Shown piece after piece: positions 35,590 to 44,860 of a stretch of 64,000 bases of DNA; position 1 is the stretch's first letter; each line of letters opens with the position of its first letter. The DNA lies in contig NZ_SUKA01000007.1 in the NCBI RefSeq assembly GCF_005049105.1, positions 186,001 through 250,000 on the forward strand, given 5' to 3'. This stretch comes from Sphingobacterium alkalisoli (GTDB lineage: Bacteria > Bacteroidota > Bacteroidia > Sphingobacteriales > Sphingobacteriaceae). The notes under the pieces were generated by a model. That model was not told the DNA's origin. It ran no database searches and worked only from the letters and a program-made list of their open reading frames with translations. Made by a program: the position numbers and the translations under genes.

Positions 35590-38500
35590 TTAAAAATTAA
35601 CATTCAGCCCCACTGTATACGTCTTGGCTAGAGGGTAGTTTGCAACATCTAAACCGATGGTACCTACTTCGGGATCGATCCCCGAGTAAGAGGTAAACGT
35701 AAACGGATTTTCCGCTGATAAATAAATCCGTGATTGCAGTTTACCCAGTAGCTGAGGGATATTATAACCCAAGGTAATGTTCTTAATACGGAAATAATCA
35801 CCATTTTCTAAGTACCAGTCCGAAGCTGTACCGAAATTACCATTGGGATCCTGGCGCGACAATACCGGGATATCCGAATTTGTATTTTGCGGTGTCCAAG
35901 CATCCAATACACGACTGTCTAAGTTATAACCTTGTAATCCGGCATTGTATGCCGTGTATTTATAACCATTAAAGATTTTAGATCCTGAGATACCATAGGT
36001 CAATACATTCATATCAAAGCGCTTATATTCTAGATTTAGCGTAAAACCATAGGTAAATTTCGGCACCGCGCTTCCCATGTATACCCTATCCGCATCGTTG
36101 ATACGTCCGTCACCATTCGAATCCACAAAACGTAAATCACCAGCACGTGCATTCGGTTGTATCAATTGTCCATCCTTGCTGTGTGCCTGTACCTCCGCAT
36201 CCGATTCAAAAATACCTGCATTAGGCACTAGATAATACGAATAAAGCTCTTGTCCTGCAGTCGATCTATACGGTAGTAACACCCCTCTAACATGATCTGA
36301 GTGGGCCACAAAATCATTAAAGTAACCGTCCAAATGCAATAGTTTGTTACCATTTATGCCTATATTCGCCTGCACACCCATTTTCCAATCGCCAAAATGG
36401 TTATGATATTTAGCCATCAATTCGAAACCCTTGTTCATCACGTCGCCCACATTCGAGGTTGGCCCTTGTGCCATTCCGGCATGCGGATCCGCATCATTTT
36501 GCATAACCATACCAATTGTTTTCTTTTCATAATAATCAACTGCAAAATTGATGGTATTCAACAAGGTAAAATCAAGTCCGATGTCAAAAGACTGCGACCT
36601 TTCCCAAATAATATCCGGATTAAACTGTTTAGCCACCGCAAAATGACGAACCAATAAATTATCCGTTCCTATTGGCGTTAACGTTCCCGTATTTAAAGGA
36701 ATATTATAGGCATATTTATCGACAGATTGGATATTCCCGATCTGACCCCATGATGCACGTAGTTTTAGATAATTCACTATAGACCTGTTAAAAAAAGGTT
36801 CCGATGAAATTTTCCAGGCTCCCGATACCGAAGGAAAAACATCCGATCGGTTCTGTTCAGACAAGCGGGAAGAGCGATCCTGACGTATACTGGCGCTTAA
36901 GAAATAACGATCTGCGTAATTATAGTTTACACGAGCAATAGCTGAAGTAAGCGCATCTTCCCAAACCGAACTTGTTGGCAGGTTAGGAATATCCCCTCCA
37001 TTACCGATATATTGGTACCAATCATCTTCCCGTTCAAATCCCATTGCTTGGATATAAAACGTTTCATACCTTGTTTTTTGTGCAGAATATACCGCTACTG
37101 CATCTAGATTATGTGCCCCAAAATTTTTGGTATAATTCAACTGTTGATCCCATATCCATCTATCTTCCCTAGATTCTTCGTGCGCTAAATAGTTGTTTCC
37201 ATTGGTCCTCCCGATTTCTGGTATTTTAGGATCAAATCGTTTATACGAATAGCGATTTAAATTCAAAGCGAAGTTGGATTTGAATGTCAGTCCGTCAAAA
37301 ATATTTACTTTTGCGAAAGCATTACCGTTTAGGTTTAAAGAAGGATTTTTTACGGTAGGACGCAATAAAAGAGCAACCGGATTATAGGTGTCGCCATATG
37401 CGGAAGAGAACCTTGCTAGATCAAATGGTACCGTACCGTGGAAAGCTCCATTTTCGTCATATACCGGAGCTGCGGGATTCATATAAATAGCATTAATAAT
37501 CGATCCGCTGTAACTACTGGATGTATTTGTTCCCCTGGTAGTCGTATGATTCACGTAAAAATTCTGTCCTACGGTCAATCGGTCAAAGAAATCGAACTCA
37601 GACTTCAGCCGGTAAGCAAACCGCTTATAGCCCGTATTTAACAACAATCCCTCTTTATCGTGGTAACCGAAAGAAGAACTATACAGCGAGTTCTCCGATC
37701 CACCTGAAAGTTGCACGTTTGCATTCAAGATATCACCTGTCTGAAAGATTTCCTCCATCCAGTTGGTGCGTGTTACCTGTCCCCATGGGTTTAAATCTGC
37801 AGTATGACCATCCGCGACGGTCACGCCGTCGTTTTTTGCAGCCGTATTATAAGCAGCAGCATACTGCTCTGCATTTAACGCGGAAGGTAGGTTAGTGGCA
37901 TTTTGCCATCCTTTGTAGAAATCTACATTTAAGCGTGGTGCACCAATTTTACCACTTTTGGTCGTAATGACGATCACTCCGGAAGAAGCCTGCGCACCAT
38001 AAATGGCCGCTGCTGCTGCATCTTTCAAGATATCTACCGTTTCTATATCATTGGGGTTGATAGGTCCACCATAATACGGCATCCCGTCGACTACGTATAA
38101 CGGATTTTCGTTATTTAAAGAACCCATACCACGAATCATCACCTTCGGTGTGGAAGTCGGATCACCGCCCGCCGACATTACCGTCACGCCAGCAACATTT
38201 CCTTGCATCATTTCTGAAATATTCGTGATCGGCCGCGCCACATTATCTGCCATATTCGGCAAAGAGCTTACTGCTGTCGTGAGGTCTCCCCGACGCTGTT
38301 GACCATAGCCGATAACGACAACTTCATCCAATTCCGAAGATTGCTCGGCGAGGCGAATCAACATGGAATTGCTTTCCCCCTCTTTTATTTGTTTAGCCGC
38401 AGTTTCGAACGAGTCGTATCCAATCATCGATACCCTTATGCGGTATAGCCCTGTAATACTTAATCCATCTAGGGTAAACATCCCCCTCGCATCTGTAGAC

Positions 38501-38688
38501 ACTTGGGTAACAGCCTTTCCATTGCCGTCTATTACTTGCACGGTAGCCCCCGCGATAGTCGCTCCGGTATTGTCCATGATCGTTCCGCGCAACTGACCAT
38601 TCGATTGTGCCCAAGCCGTGGCAGCAACCAACAGTGCTGTTCCGATCAAGACCAATCGCACATTTTTAAACATATTCCTCTTTTTCAT
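35590..38688 (-). CDS. SusC/RagA-type TonB-dependent transporter without STN domain
   Basis: This 1032-residue transporter has a signal peptide (to AWAQS), a carboxypeptidase-regulatory-like domain (about residues 33-115), the TonB-box-like motif LDEVVVIGYG and the plug (YVVDGMPYYGG, ILKDAAAAAIYGA). Its barrel ends YTVGLNVNF. No STN domain precedes the regulatory domain, although ECF sigma and FecR genes lie immediately upstream. That is unusual, because the STN domain is the usual contact with FecR. The SusD partner follows after 22 bases. Confidence 0.94.
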   Translation of the reverse strand: MKKRNMFKNVRLVLIGTALLVAATAWAQSNGQLRGTIMDNTGATIAGATVQVIDGNGKAVTQVSTDARGMFTLDGLSITGLYRIRVSMIGYDSFETAAKQIKEGESNSMLIRLAEQSSELDEVVVIGYGQQRRGDLTTAVSSLPNMADNVARPITNISEMMQGNVAGVTVMSAGGDPTSTPKVMIRGMGSLNNENPLYVVDGMPYYGGPINPNDIETVDILKDAAAAAIYGAQASSGVIVITTKSGKIGAPRLNVDFYKGWQNATNLPSALNAEQYAAAYNTAAKNDGVTVADGHTADLNPWGQVTRTNWMEEIFQTGDILNANVQLSGGSENSLYSSSFGYHDKEGLLLNTGYKRFAYRLKSEFDFFDRLTVGQNFYVNHTTTRGTNTSSSYSGSIINAIYMNPAAPVYDENGAFHGTVPFDLARFSSAYGDTYNPVALLLRPTVKNPSLNLNGNAFAKVNIFDGLTFKSNFALNLNRYSYKRFDPKIPEIGRTNGNNYLAHEESREDRWIWDQQLNYTKNFGAHNLDAVAVYSAQKTRYETFYIQAMGFEREDDWYQYIGNGGDIPNLPTSSVWEDALTSAIARVNYNYADRYFLSASIRQDRSSRLSEQNRSDVFPSVSGAWKISSEPFFNRSIVNYLKLRASWGQIGNIQSVDKYAYNIPLNTGTLTPIGTDNLLVRHFAVAKQFNPDIIWERSQSFDIGLDFTLLNTINFAVDYYEKKTIGMVMQNDADPHAGMAQGPTSNVGDVMNKGFELMAKYHNHFGDWKMGVQANIGINGNKLLHLDGYFNDFVAHSDHVRGVLLPYRSTAGQELYSYYLVPNAGIFESDAEVQAHSKDGQLIQPNARAGDLRFVDSNGDGRINDADRVYMGSAVPKFTYGFTLNLEYKRFDMNVLTYGISGSKIFNGYKYTAYNAGLQGYNLDSRVLDAWTPQNTNSDIPVLSRQDPNGNFGTASDWYLENGDYFRIKNITLGYNIPQLLGKLQSRIYLSAENPFTFTSYSGIDPEVGTIGLDVANYPLAKTYTVGLNVNF

Positions 38689-38730
38689 TTATATTGATTT
38701 GTTTGTTTTATTTTTATCCTACTGGTATAT

Positions 38731-39804
38731 CTAATTCGTCGTACCGCTCTGCTCGATCCAAATTATATTTCCGTCTTTTCGGTAGGTTAGCCCATTCATT
38801 TGGCAGACAATCTGCAACATGACCTGTATCGATTCCTCCGATGAAAAATCACCTGTAAACGATAGTCCTTCCAATTTTATCTTTCCGATCTTGATTGCTT
38901 CGTTCTTATGTTTCGCTATGGTTCCAAAAACCTCTTCTAGTGGAGTATCTTCAAAATGTAATGCCGTTGGCAACTGCTTCTGTGGAGGTAGTGCCCTGTT
39001 AGCATGCGCAGAAGGTCGAACAGCTTTTTGTACCATCGCTTTCCGTTCAACGGAACGATCTTTCACGTCGATATGAAGCTCCTCACCTGGTTCCATATAT
39101 TGATCTTCCATGGCTACCGCACTAGCTGGTGTTGCCTTCACCACAATCTTTCCAGAAAGTAGCAGTACTTTAACCATCTCCTCCGACTGTGTATCGACGG
39201 TAAATTCAGTACCCAGGGCCGTAGTGGTATAACCACTTGCCAACACGACAAACGGCCGCAAGGTATCCCTTACTACCTGAAAACGTGCTTTACCTGAGAG
39301 CACAAGCGCGCGATTGCGTACACCATACCCGGAGTTATAAGACAGCTCGCTTTTCGGAGAAAGTATCAATATAGATCCATCCGGTAACATGGCTTTTTTT
39401 TCAACCGGTTCGTTATTGATGATATGCATCGTATCCATTGCAGCATAGATTCCGTTATCGATCGGATCAGTTGGGGCCGTATTACGGAAGAGAAACCAAT
39501 AAGCCCCTAATCCTAGGCATATGAACACTGCGGCGGCAGCGGCCCATTCTCGGAAGGCAATCCGCGATTTTGGCAACGACCTCACCACCCCCATTTTTTG
39601 ATGTACCTGCGTCAGGAGCTCCGCATACCTTTCTTCCGTTAACAATTCATCATTTCCGATTGTACCTTGCTCAAATTCCTCCTGCAATTCAGTTTTCAAC
39701 TTTTCCTCCTGTTCCATCAAATCCGCAAGCAGACGCCTTTGCTCATCTTCATTTAAGGAACCCTTCCAAAACTGTTCTATATATTTTCTAACTCGTGCCT
39801 TCAT
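38731..39804 (-). CDS. FecR-type anti-sigma factor
   Basis: This protein of about 357 residues is read from the ATG at 39804; the earlier opening at 39819 would need GTG. It has a short cytoplasmic domain, a membrane helix (about residues 84-105, AAAAVFICLGLGAYWFLF), the FecR domain (KKAMLPDGSILILSPKSELSY, ALGTEFTVDTQ) and a C-terminal DUF4974-type domain (LHFEDTPLEEVFGTIAKH). It should inhibit the sigma encoded upstream. The downstream SusC lacks the STN partner domain. Confidence 0.92.
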   Translation of the reverse strand: MKARVRKYIEQFWKGSLNEDEQRRLLADLMEQEEKLKTELQEEFEQGTIGNDELLTEERYAELLTQVHQKMGVVRSLPKSRIAFREWAAAAAVFICLGLGAYWFLFRNTAPTDPIDNGIYAAMDTMHIINNEPVEKKAMLPDGSILILSPKSELSYNSGYGVRNRALVLSGKARFQVVRDTLRPFVVLASGYTTTALGTEFTVDTQSEEMVKVLLLSGKIVVKATPASAVAMEDQYMEPGEELHIDVKDRSVERKAMVQKAVRPSAHANRALPPQKQLPTALHFEDTPLEEVFGTIAKHKNEAIKIGKIKLEGLSFTGDFSSEESIQVMLQIVCQMNGLTYRKDGNIIWIEQSGTTN

Positions 39805-39975
39805 CAATAGTAAATACACGGGTAGGGCATAAAGGGGATGCCTATTTGCATTAAGAAAATATTAACAAAATGTAATGTAATTATGTAGAGAACGCTCCCA
39901 GAAAAAGGGTATTAATGTGCGGAGTGAGCACATTAATTGTACTAGAGGTAAACAATGATGAATAAACTATACACG

Positions 39976-40596
39976 TCAGAAATAGAGTGTGACAAATAGT
40001 AGGATATTGCTCACATAACCCGGGTAGCGATCAAGTACATATTCTTTAATGGCTTTATTCGCCTGTTTTAGGTAATCACTCACCGATTGGGTGCTAATAC
40101 CCAATAGATCGGCTACGTCCTCTTTGGATCGTCCCTCGTAGCGGCAAAGCCTAAACACTTCCCGCTTACGCGCAGGTAGTATATCCACTGCCTCTTCCAG
40201 CAATTGCATCTGCAGTTGAAAAACCTCTTCCTTTTCTCGGCTATTTTCCTCCGTAGCCACGAGGTCTGCCGGATACTCAGCCATATATTCAATCGATTCT
40301 TTCAGCCTGCTGCGAAGCACATTGAGCGATTTATTGTGGCTTACCACAAATAGCCATCCGCCAACAGGTTGGTCTGGCTTAATCTTAAATCTGTTTTGCC
40401 ACAGCGCGAGAAATACGTCTTGCAACACCTCCGTAGCTTGTTCAGGACATTTAACCAGTTTCAGAATATTTGCATGGACAGGTTTATGATATTTCGCATA
40501 CAATCTATTGAAGGCTGATACATCATCCAACGCCATCTGTTCAACATCCAGTTGTTCCTTGTCTCTTTTTATAACGTCAATCCGCAATGTATCCAT
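39976..40596 (-). CDS. FecI-like ECF sigma factor
   Basis: This protein of about 206 residues is taken from the ATG at 40596 (an earlier TTG opening exists at 40629). Region 2 is EQATEVLQDVFLALWQNRFKI. Region 4 is LPARKREVFRLCRYEGRSKEDVADLLGISTQSVSDYLKQANKA. It heads the FecR-SusC-SusD-phosphatase set, with 171 bases between it and fecR. It is divergent from a metallophosphoesterase gene. Confidence 0.9.
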   Translation of the reverse strand: MDTLRIDVIKRDKEQLDVEQMALDDVSAFNRLYAKYHKPVHANILKLVKCPEQATEVLQDVFLALWQNRFKIKPDQPVGGWLFVVSHNKSLNVLRSRLKESIEYMAEYPADLVATEENSREKEEVFQLQMQLLEEAVDILPARKREVFRLCRYEGRSKEDVADLLGISTQSVSDYLKQANKAIKEYVLDRYPGYVSNILLFVTLYF

Positions 40597-40706
40597 TTTG
40601 TTCTCGGAGAATGAGACAAAATTATCCAAAAAGGAGTAACAGTACTATTTTCATTGTGTTATGAAATTGTTAAGGATATATATATCTATCGTAATTTTAT
40701 TACTGC

Positions 40707-40721
40707 TGCAAATTTTTTGCA
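40707..40721. promoter_or_regulatory. palindrome in the divergent sigma/phosphoesterase region
   Basis: TGCAAA-TTT-TTTGCA is a perfect inverted repeat in the gap between the leftward sigma gene and the rightward phosphoesterase gene. It could coordinate both promoters; this is unproven. Confidence 0.35.
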
Positions 40722-40780
40722 AAAATTAACACTTATAATTATCAGCAAGATCGTAGATTCGATGCAACTATTAATTCAAC

Positions 40781-41626
40781 ATGGATCGTCGACAATTTAT
40801 CAAGAAAACGACATTAGCAGTATTAGGTTCAAGTGTCCTCGTAGGCGGCTACACTTGGCAGGTAGAACCTCTTTGGGTAGAATGGACAAAGGTCAATATG
40901 TCGATCAGAAATCTCCCCAAACGTTTGGAGGGGAAAACATTAATCCAACTTAGCGACATCCATATCGGTCCACGTGTCGATAAAAGCTATGTTATCCGTA
41001 CCTTACAGGAAGCTTCTGCTATAGAACCTGATTTCGTGGTATACACTGGGGATTTCATCAGTTTGGTCGATGGTAAAGCACCCTACGAAGATCTCCAAGA
41101 TATATTGACCCATCTGGCTATCGGAAAAGAAGGTACCGCGGCGATTCTCGGAAATCACGATTATGGCGCCGCATGGAAAGAGCCTGACATGGCCGATGAA
41201 ATAGCAAGGATGCTTTCATATAGTGGGGTGACTGTTCTTCGGAATAGTACTACTGATTTCGCTGGTCTTCAGCTGATTGGTATTGATGATTACTGGGGAA
41301 CCAACTTTTTTCCTGAAAAAGCCATGAATTTGTATGATCCCGGAAAACCTACCATCGTTCTTTGCCATAATCCGGATGTCTGTGATTTGGATGTTTGGAA
41401 TGGCTATGCCGGTTGGATCCTGTCGGGACATACCCACGGCGGACAATGCAGACCACCTTTTCTCCCTGCTCCTATCCTGCCTGTAAAAAACAAAGCCTAC
41501 AGTCAAGGTTTAATTCCTTTAGCCGATGGCCGTAGTCTGTATATCAATCGAGGTTTAGGACATTCCATCAAAGTTCGGTTTAATGTAAGACCTGAAGTGA
41601 CTTTATTTACCTTAAAAAGTATTTAA
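40781..41626 (+). CDS. YkuE-like metallophosphoesterase with Tat-type signal
   Basis: This 281-residue enzyme begins MDRRQFIKKTTLAVLGSS, a twin-arginine signal, so it is probably exported folded with its metals. The calcineurin-type motifs are in order: LIQLSDIHIG, VYTGDF, ILGNHDYG, VLCHNP and LSGHTHGGQC. YkuE-type relatives hydrolyse phosphodiester or pyrophosphate bonds, including UDP-sugars or lipid-linked phosphates. The divergent phosphate-linked SusC/SusD locus fits a phosphate-scavenging role, by inference. Confidence 0.9.
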   Translation: MDRRQFIKKTTLAVLGSSVLVGGYTWQVEPLWVEWTKVNMSIRNLPKRLEGKTLIQLSDIHIGPRVDKSYVIRTLQEASAIEPDFVVYTGDFISLVDGKAPYEDLQDILTHLAIGKEGTAAILGNHDYGAAWKEPDMADEIARMLSYSGVTVLRNSTTDFAGLQLIGIDDYWGTNFFPEKAMNLYDPGKPTIVLCHNPDVCDLDVWNGYAGWILSGHTHGGQCRPPFLPAPILPVKNKAYSQGLIPLADGRSLYINRGLGHSIKVRFNVRPEVTLFTLKSI

Positions 41627-41661
41627 TCTAGTACGACGGGGCAGTCCTTCATTTATACACT

Positions 41662-41852
41662 ATTAAGATCGCCACACCTTCGTGCCTCAGGTTCGCGATG
41701 ACGATGATGCTACTATTGCAATGAAGACGAGTCACTAATTGTACGTCAGAATGAAGAGGCACGAGGCGGAAGTCTTTTTTTACAAACCATTAAGATCGCC
41801 ACACCTTGGTACCTCAGATTCGCGATGACGTCGAAATACAATCGCGATGACG
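41662..41852. repeat. REP-like direct repeat pair with a third partial copy
   Basis: A 42-bp unit occurs at 41662-41703 and 41789-41830 with only three mismatches. It begins ATTAAGATCGCCACACCTT and ends TTCGCGATGACG. The last part TCGCGATGACG appears again at 41842-41852, and the inverted core GAGGCACGA lies in the spacer at 41756-41764. The block fills the gap between two convergent phosphoesterase genes. The composition resembles widespread extragenic palindromic elements. Confidence 0.75.
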
Positions 41853-41885
41853 ACAAGTGCCGAATAAGTTAAAATGACAACGAAA

Positions 41886-43022
41886 TCACGGACGTGATAA
41901 CGGAAACTCAAAACGTTCGAACAACTCAGGTTCGACTTTCTCTTTTCCTATCGCATCCTTCGGAATCATATAATATTCGCCGAAGAGCGTTAGACCCTCT
42001 GACGTTTTCTCTACCGCCATTTTCAGGAAGCCAAAATGATCATCACAGAAAGCTTCGAGCTTAGCGTGTCCATTTTCCACAGGAAATGCTTCAAACGAAG
42101 GATCATCTCGGTCGGCAATCGTATGGAGATCTACATAACCGCCAGCACCTGCCACGATAAAAGGCACAATCGTTCCATCGCCATATACGCGTGAAAAACG
42201 CTGATAATTGTGCACATGTCCACTAAATACCGCATCCGGTTTCATATCCGCTTCGGCAAAAGCTCCTTCTAAGAACTCGATCATCGGCTTGCTCGAACCG
42301 TGGTTGGTATCAGCAGAGAAGGGCGCGTGGTGTATACAAACGATAACTGCCTGCTCCTCCGCATGTTGTTTTGCATAGCGGAGCTCTTCTATAAACCACT
42401 CCCTTTGCTCTTCTCCGATCCAACCATGTTTCGGTATATTACTGTATAAGCCAATGAAGCGAACCAACGGAGTCTCCAACGTCCAGTACACATTAGGTTG
42501 CATCATACTTTGCCTTCTACTTCCCTCTCCAAAATCGATTGTTCTTCTTTCCGTCCCGCAAAACACCTCCATAAACGGCGCTAGGCTTTGGTAAGAAATG
42601 GGACTATCCGGATTAATATCACCATCGTGGTTACCAGGAATCGCGAATATTGGCGCCTCGTAGTTTTCGTAAGGTTGTAAAAACTGCTTGGGGTACGCAC
42701 TTGCTTCACCGTGATTATACACGATATCTCCGAGATGATATAAAAATGCAGGCGACTTATTCGCAGTCAGAATTTTATTACTTTGATTGTTGAGTGTATT
42801 CGCGACAACCGACTGAAAATCTGAATGACGTAAGCTACCCGTATCACCCAACATATGAAAACTCATCTTGTCATGCAATAATTCGGTCTCGTCACCGAGT
42901 ACTGTATTTATATCTAAGCGGTATGGGTAAGGCCAGCGCGGCTGAGGTAAAGGTCTGAATACCGGTATGCCTGTAGGCAAATTTTTAATCTGTATTGCTG
43001 TATCGTATTTATGATCCATCAT
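41886..43022 (-). CDS. calcineurin-type metallophosphoesterase
   Basis: This 378-residue protein has no signal peptide and the metal-binding motifs MLGDTGS, YHLGDIVYNHG, IPGNHDG, IHHAPFS and FSGHVHNYQRF. It is of the purple-acid-phosphatase-like or 3',5'-cyclic phosphodiesterase type. The substrate is unknown. It is transcribed alone and converges on the YkuE-like gene across the REP-like repeats. Confidence 0.88.
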   Translation of the reverse strand: MMDHKYDTAIQIKNLPTGIPVFRPLPQPRWPYPYRLDINTVLGDETELLHDKMSFHMLGDTGSLRHSDFQSVVANTLNNQSNKILTANKSPAFLYHLGDIVYNHGEASAYPKQFLQPYENYEAPIFAIPGNHDGDINPDSPISYQSLAPFMEVFCGTERRTIDFGEGSRRQSMMQPNVYWTLETPLVRFIGLYSNIPKHGWIGEEQREWFIEELRYAKQHAEEQAVIVCIHHAPFSADTNHGSSKPMIEFLEGAFAEADMKPDAVFSGHVHNYQRFSRVYGDGTIVPFIVAGAGGYVDLHTIADRDDPSFEAFPVENGHAKLEAFCDDHFGFLKMAVEKTSEGLTLFGEYYMIPKDAIGKEKVEPELFERFEFPLSRP

Positions 43023-43138
43023 ACTACAAATTTAGCAAACTTATACCTGGAAGCAGGCTTATTTCTTGACTTTATTAGCGATATTTTTCGTATATTAGAA
43101 GAAATAGAAATGTTTATTAGTTTTTAAAACAAGATCCT

Positions 43139-44218
43139 ATGAATTTTAAAAAACAGTTAGAAAAATTAGCGCATGAAACAAGCACACCTTGTGTCACGAT
43201 TTCACTTAATACACACCGTACCCATCCGGATAATGTAAAAGACGAACTAACGTTAAAAAACCTACTAAAAGAGGCAAAGGATAGGGTATCTTCGGAATTT
43301 GATAAGAGATCTGTTGCATCTTTATTGGAGAAAATAGACCAACTAGCATCGAAGATAGACGTTAATTACAATTTGGACAGTCTTCATATTTTCTTGTCCA
43401 ATGATACAGAAGAAATTATAAAATCAGCGTGGACAACCACCAATCAAGGGGTGCATATCTCTAGTAACTTTGCCATTCGTTCATTAATCAAATTGTACAG
43501 CAGAAGCGAAAATTACTTATTGATGTTACTTTCTCAAAGTGGTGTACAACTTTATGAAGCTGTAAATGATGCCATCATAAAAGAAATCAGCAACGAAGAT
43601 TTTCCCTTTTCAGAAAATGAACATTATATTACAAATTCCGATAAAGCAAGTGATGGGAAACAGGTGGATAACATGGTCCGCGAATTTTTAAATAAAGTCG
43701 ATAAAGCGTTAATGGAAGTTCACAACGAAACGGGCCTGCCTTGTGTTGTTGTTTGTACGGAAGATAATTACAGCCGTCTTCAACAAGTAGCCGACAGACC
43801 ATCTATTTATTTGGGTTATTCAGCTATTGATTACAATAATGCGGCTACACATCAAATAGTGAAGCAATCTTGGGAAATCATCAATGATTTGCAGACACAA
43901 AGAAGAGCCGATGCGATTGCGGAGATGAAGGAAGCAGTTGCTCAGGCAAAAGTACTTACGGATTTACAAGAAATATATCAGGCATCTATTGATGGACGCG
44001 GAGACCTTCTAATCGTGCATCAGAAGTTTTCGCAAGCCGTGATCATGAAAGACGAAAGAACCTTTGATCTGATCGAAGAAGCTTCACAGCCAAATGCTAT
44101 CGACGATATTACCAGCAACATTGCATGGGAAGTACTTTCTCAAAAAGGCAGAGTCGTATTTACAGCGCAAGAAGACATCAAAGATTTGGGGGAAATTGTA
44201 TTAAAAGTTAGATATTAA
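43139..44218 (+). CDS. eRF1-like protein, baeRF family
   Basis: This 359-residue cytoplasmic protein begins MNFKKQLEKLAHETSTPCVTISLNTHRTHPDN and ends with TSNIAWEVLSQKGRVVFTAQ. This matches the bacterial archaeo-eukaryotic release-factor (baeRF, family 3) pattern: an eRF1-related middle domain plus an L7Ae-like C-terminal domain. Such proteins have been proposed to act on stalled ribosomes or during stress. A GGQ motif, used by true release factors, is not obvious here. It is monocistronic and followed by a shared terminator. Confidence 0.7.
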   Translation: MNFKKQLEKLAHETSTPCVTISLNTHRTHPDNVKDELTLKNLLKEAKDRVSSEFDKRSVASLLEKIDQLASKIDVNYNLDSLHIFLSNDTEEIIKSAWTTTNQGVHISSNFAIRSLIKLYSRSENYLLMLLSQSGVQLYEAVNDAIIKEISNEDFPFSENEHYITNSDKASDGKQVDNMVREFLNKVDKALMEVHNETGLPCVVVCTEDNYSRLQQVADRPSIYLGYSAIDYNNAATHQIVKQSWEIINDLQTQRRADAIAEMKEAVAQAKVLTDLQEIYQASIDGRGDLLIVHQKFSQAVIMKDERTFDLIEEASQPNAIDDITSNIAWEVLSQKGRVVFTAQEDIKDLGEIVLKVRY

Positions 44219-44243
44219 TCGGTAAACAAATTTTAAAGTGCTT

Positions 44244-44276
44244 ACGCCAGCATCATCCTATTCGTGATGCTGGCGT
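44244..44276. terminator. bidirectional terminator at the end of the carotenoid operon
   Basis: A perfect 12-bp stem, ACGCCAGCATCA/TGATGCTGGCGT, encloses a 9-base loop and is followed by TTTTA. It ends the baeRF transcript and, from the other side, overlaps the last codons of idi. Confidence 0.8.
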
Positions 44277-44792
44277 TTTAAAATTATTGCAAACGACTTG
44301 TTCCAGTGCCATTTTGAACCAATACGTAAAATCTTGAGGTCGCTCACTCACCTCCCTTTCCAGTTCCATTAAAGACACCCAACGATAATTCTGTATCTCC
44401 GTCGGATTGGGATCTGGCTCATCGTCGGTATATCCAACAAACACGTGATCATACTCGTGTTCTATCAGTTTATTTTCAACAGGTATCTTATAAATGAACG
44501 AAAATGATTTTTCTAGCGGGCATACTAATCCCATCTCATACCTTAACCGTTCTACCGCACTTTCAGTTATGTCTTCATCCCATTGCGGATGCGAACAGCA
44601 GGCGTTGGTCCACAATCCACCACCATGGTATTTCGAATCTGCACGCTGGTGAATCAGCATATCTCCTTCCCGATTAAAGATAAAAACCGAAAAAGCCCGA
44701 TGCAACAATCCAAGTCGATGTGCCTCCATCTTGTCCATTACACATAAAGCAACATCCCTTTCGTCTACCAATACAACCCTATTTCTTTCCAT
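44253..44792 (-). CDS. idi: isopentenyl-diphosphate delta-isomerase
   Basis: This type I Idi is about 179 residues from the ATG at 44792; a 15-residue longer frame opens at 44837 but reads unlike the family. The Nudix-like domain has the active-site cysteine region WTNACCSHP and the conserved glutamate region EHEYDHVF. It interconverts IPP and DMAPP and so supplies isoprenoid precursor. It is the last gene of the carotenoid operon. Confidence 0.93.
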   Translation of the reverse strand: MERNRVVLVDERDVALCVMDKMEAHRLGLLHRAFSVFIFNREGDMLIHQRADSKYHGGGLWTNACCSHPQWDEDITESAVERLRYEMGLVCPLEKSFSFIYKIPVENKLIEHEYDHVFVGYTDDEPDPNPTEIQNYRWVSLMELEREVSERPQDFTYWFKMALEQVVCNNFKTPASRIG

Positions 44793-44860
44793 AAGCTTAT
44801 TTATTACAAATGATCGCTCCCTAATCTTATACAACAATTTATTATTATTTTATGATGAGA

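Noticed and set aside
41662-41830. Direct repeats as a CRISPR array
   Set aside because: There are only two full copies with an 85-base spacer, mismatches inside the repeat and no cas genes nearby.
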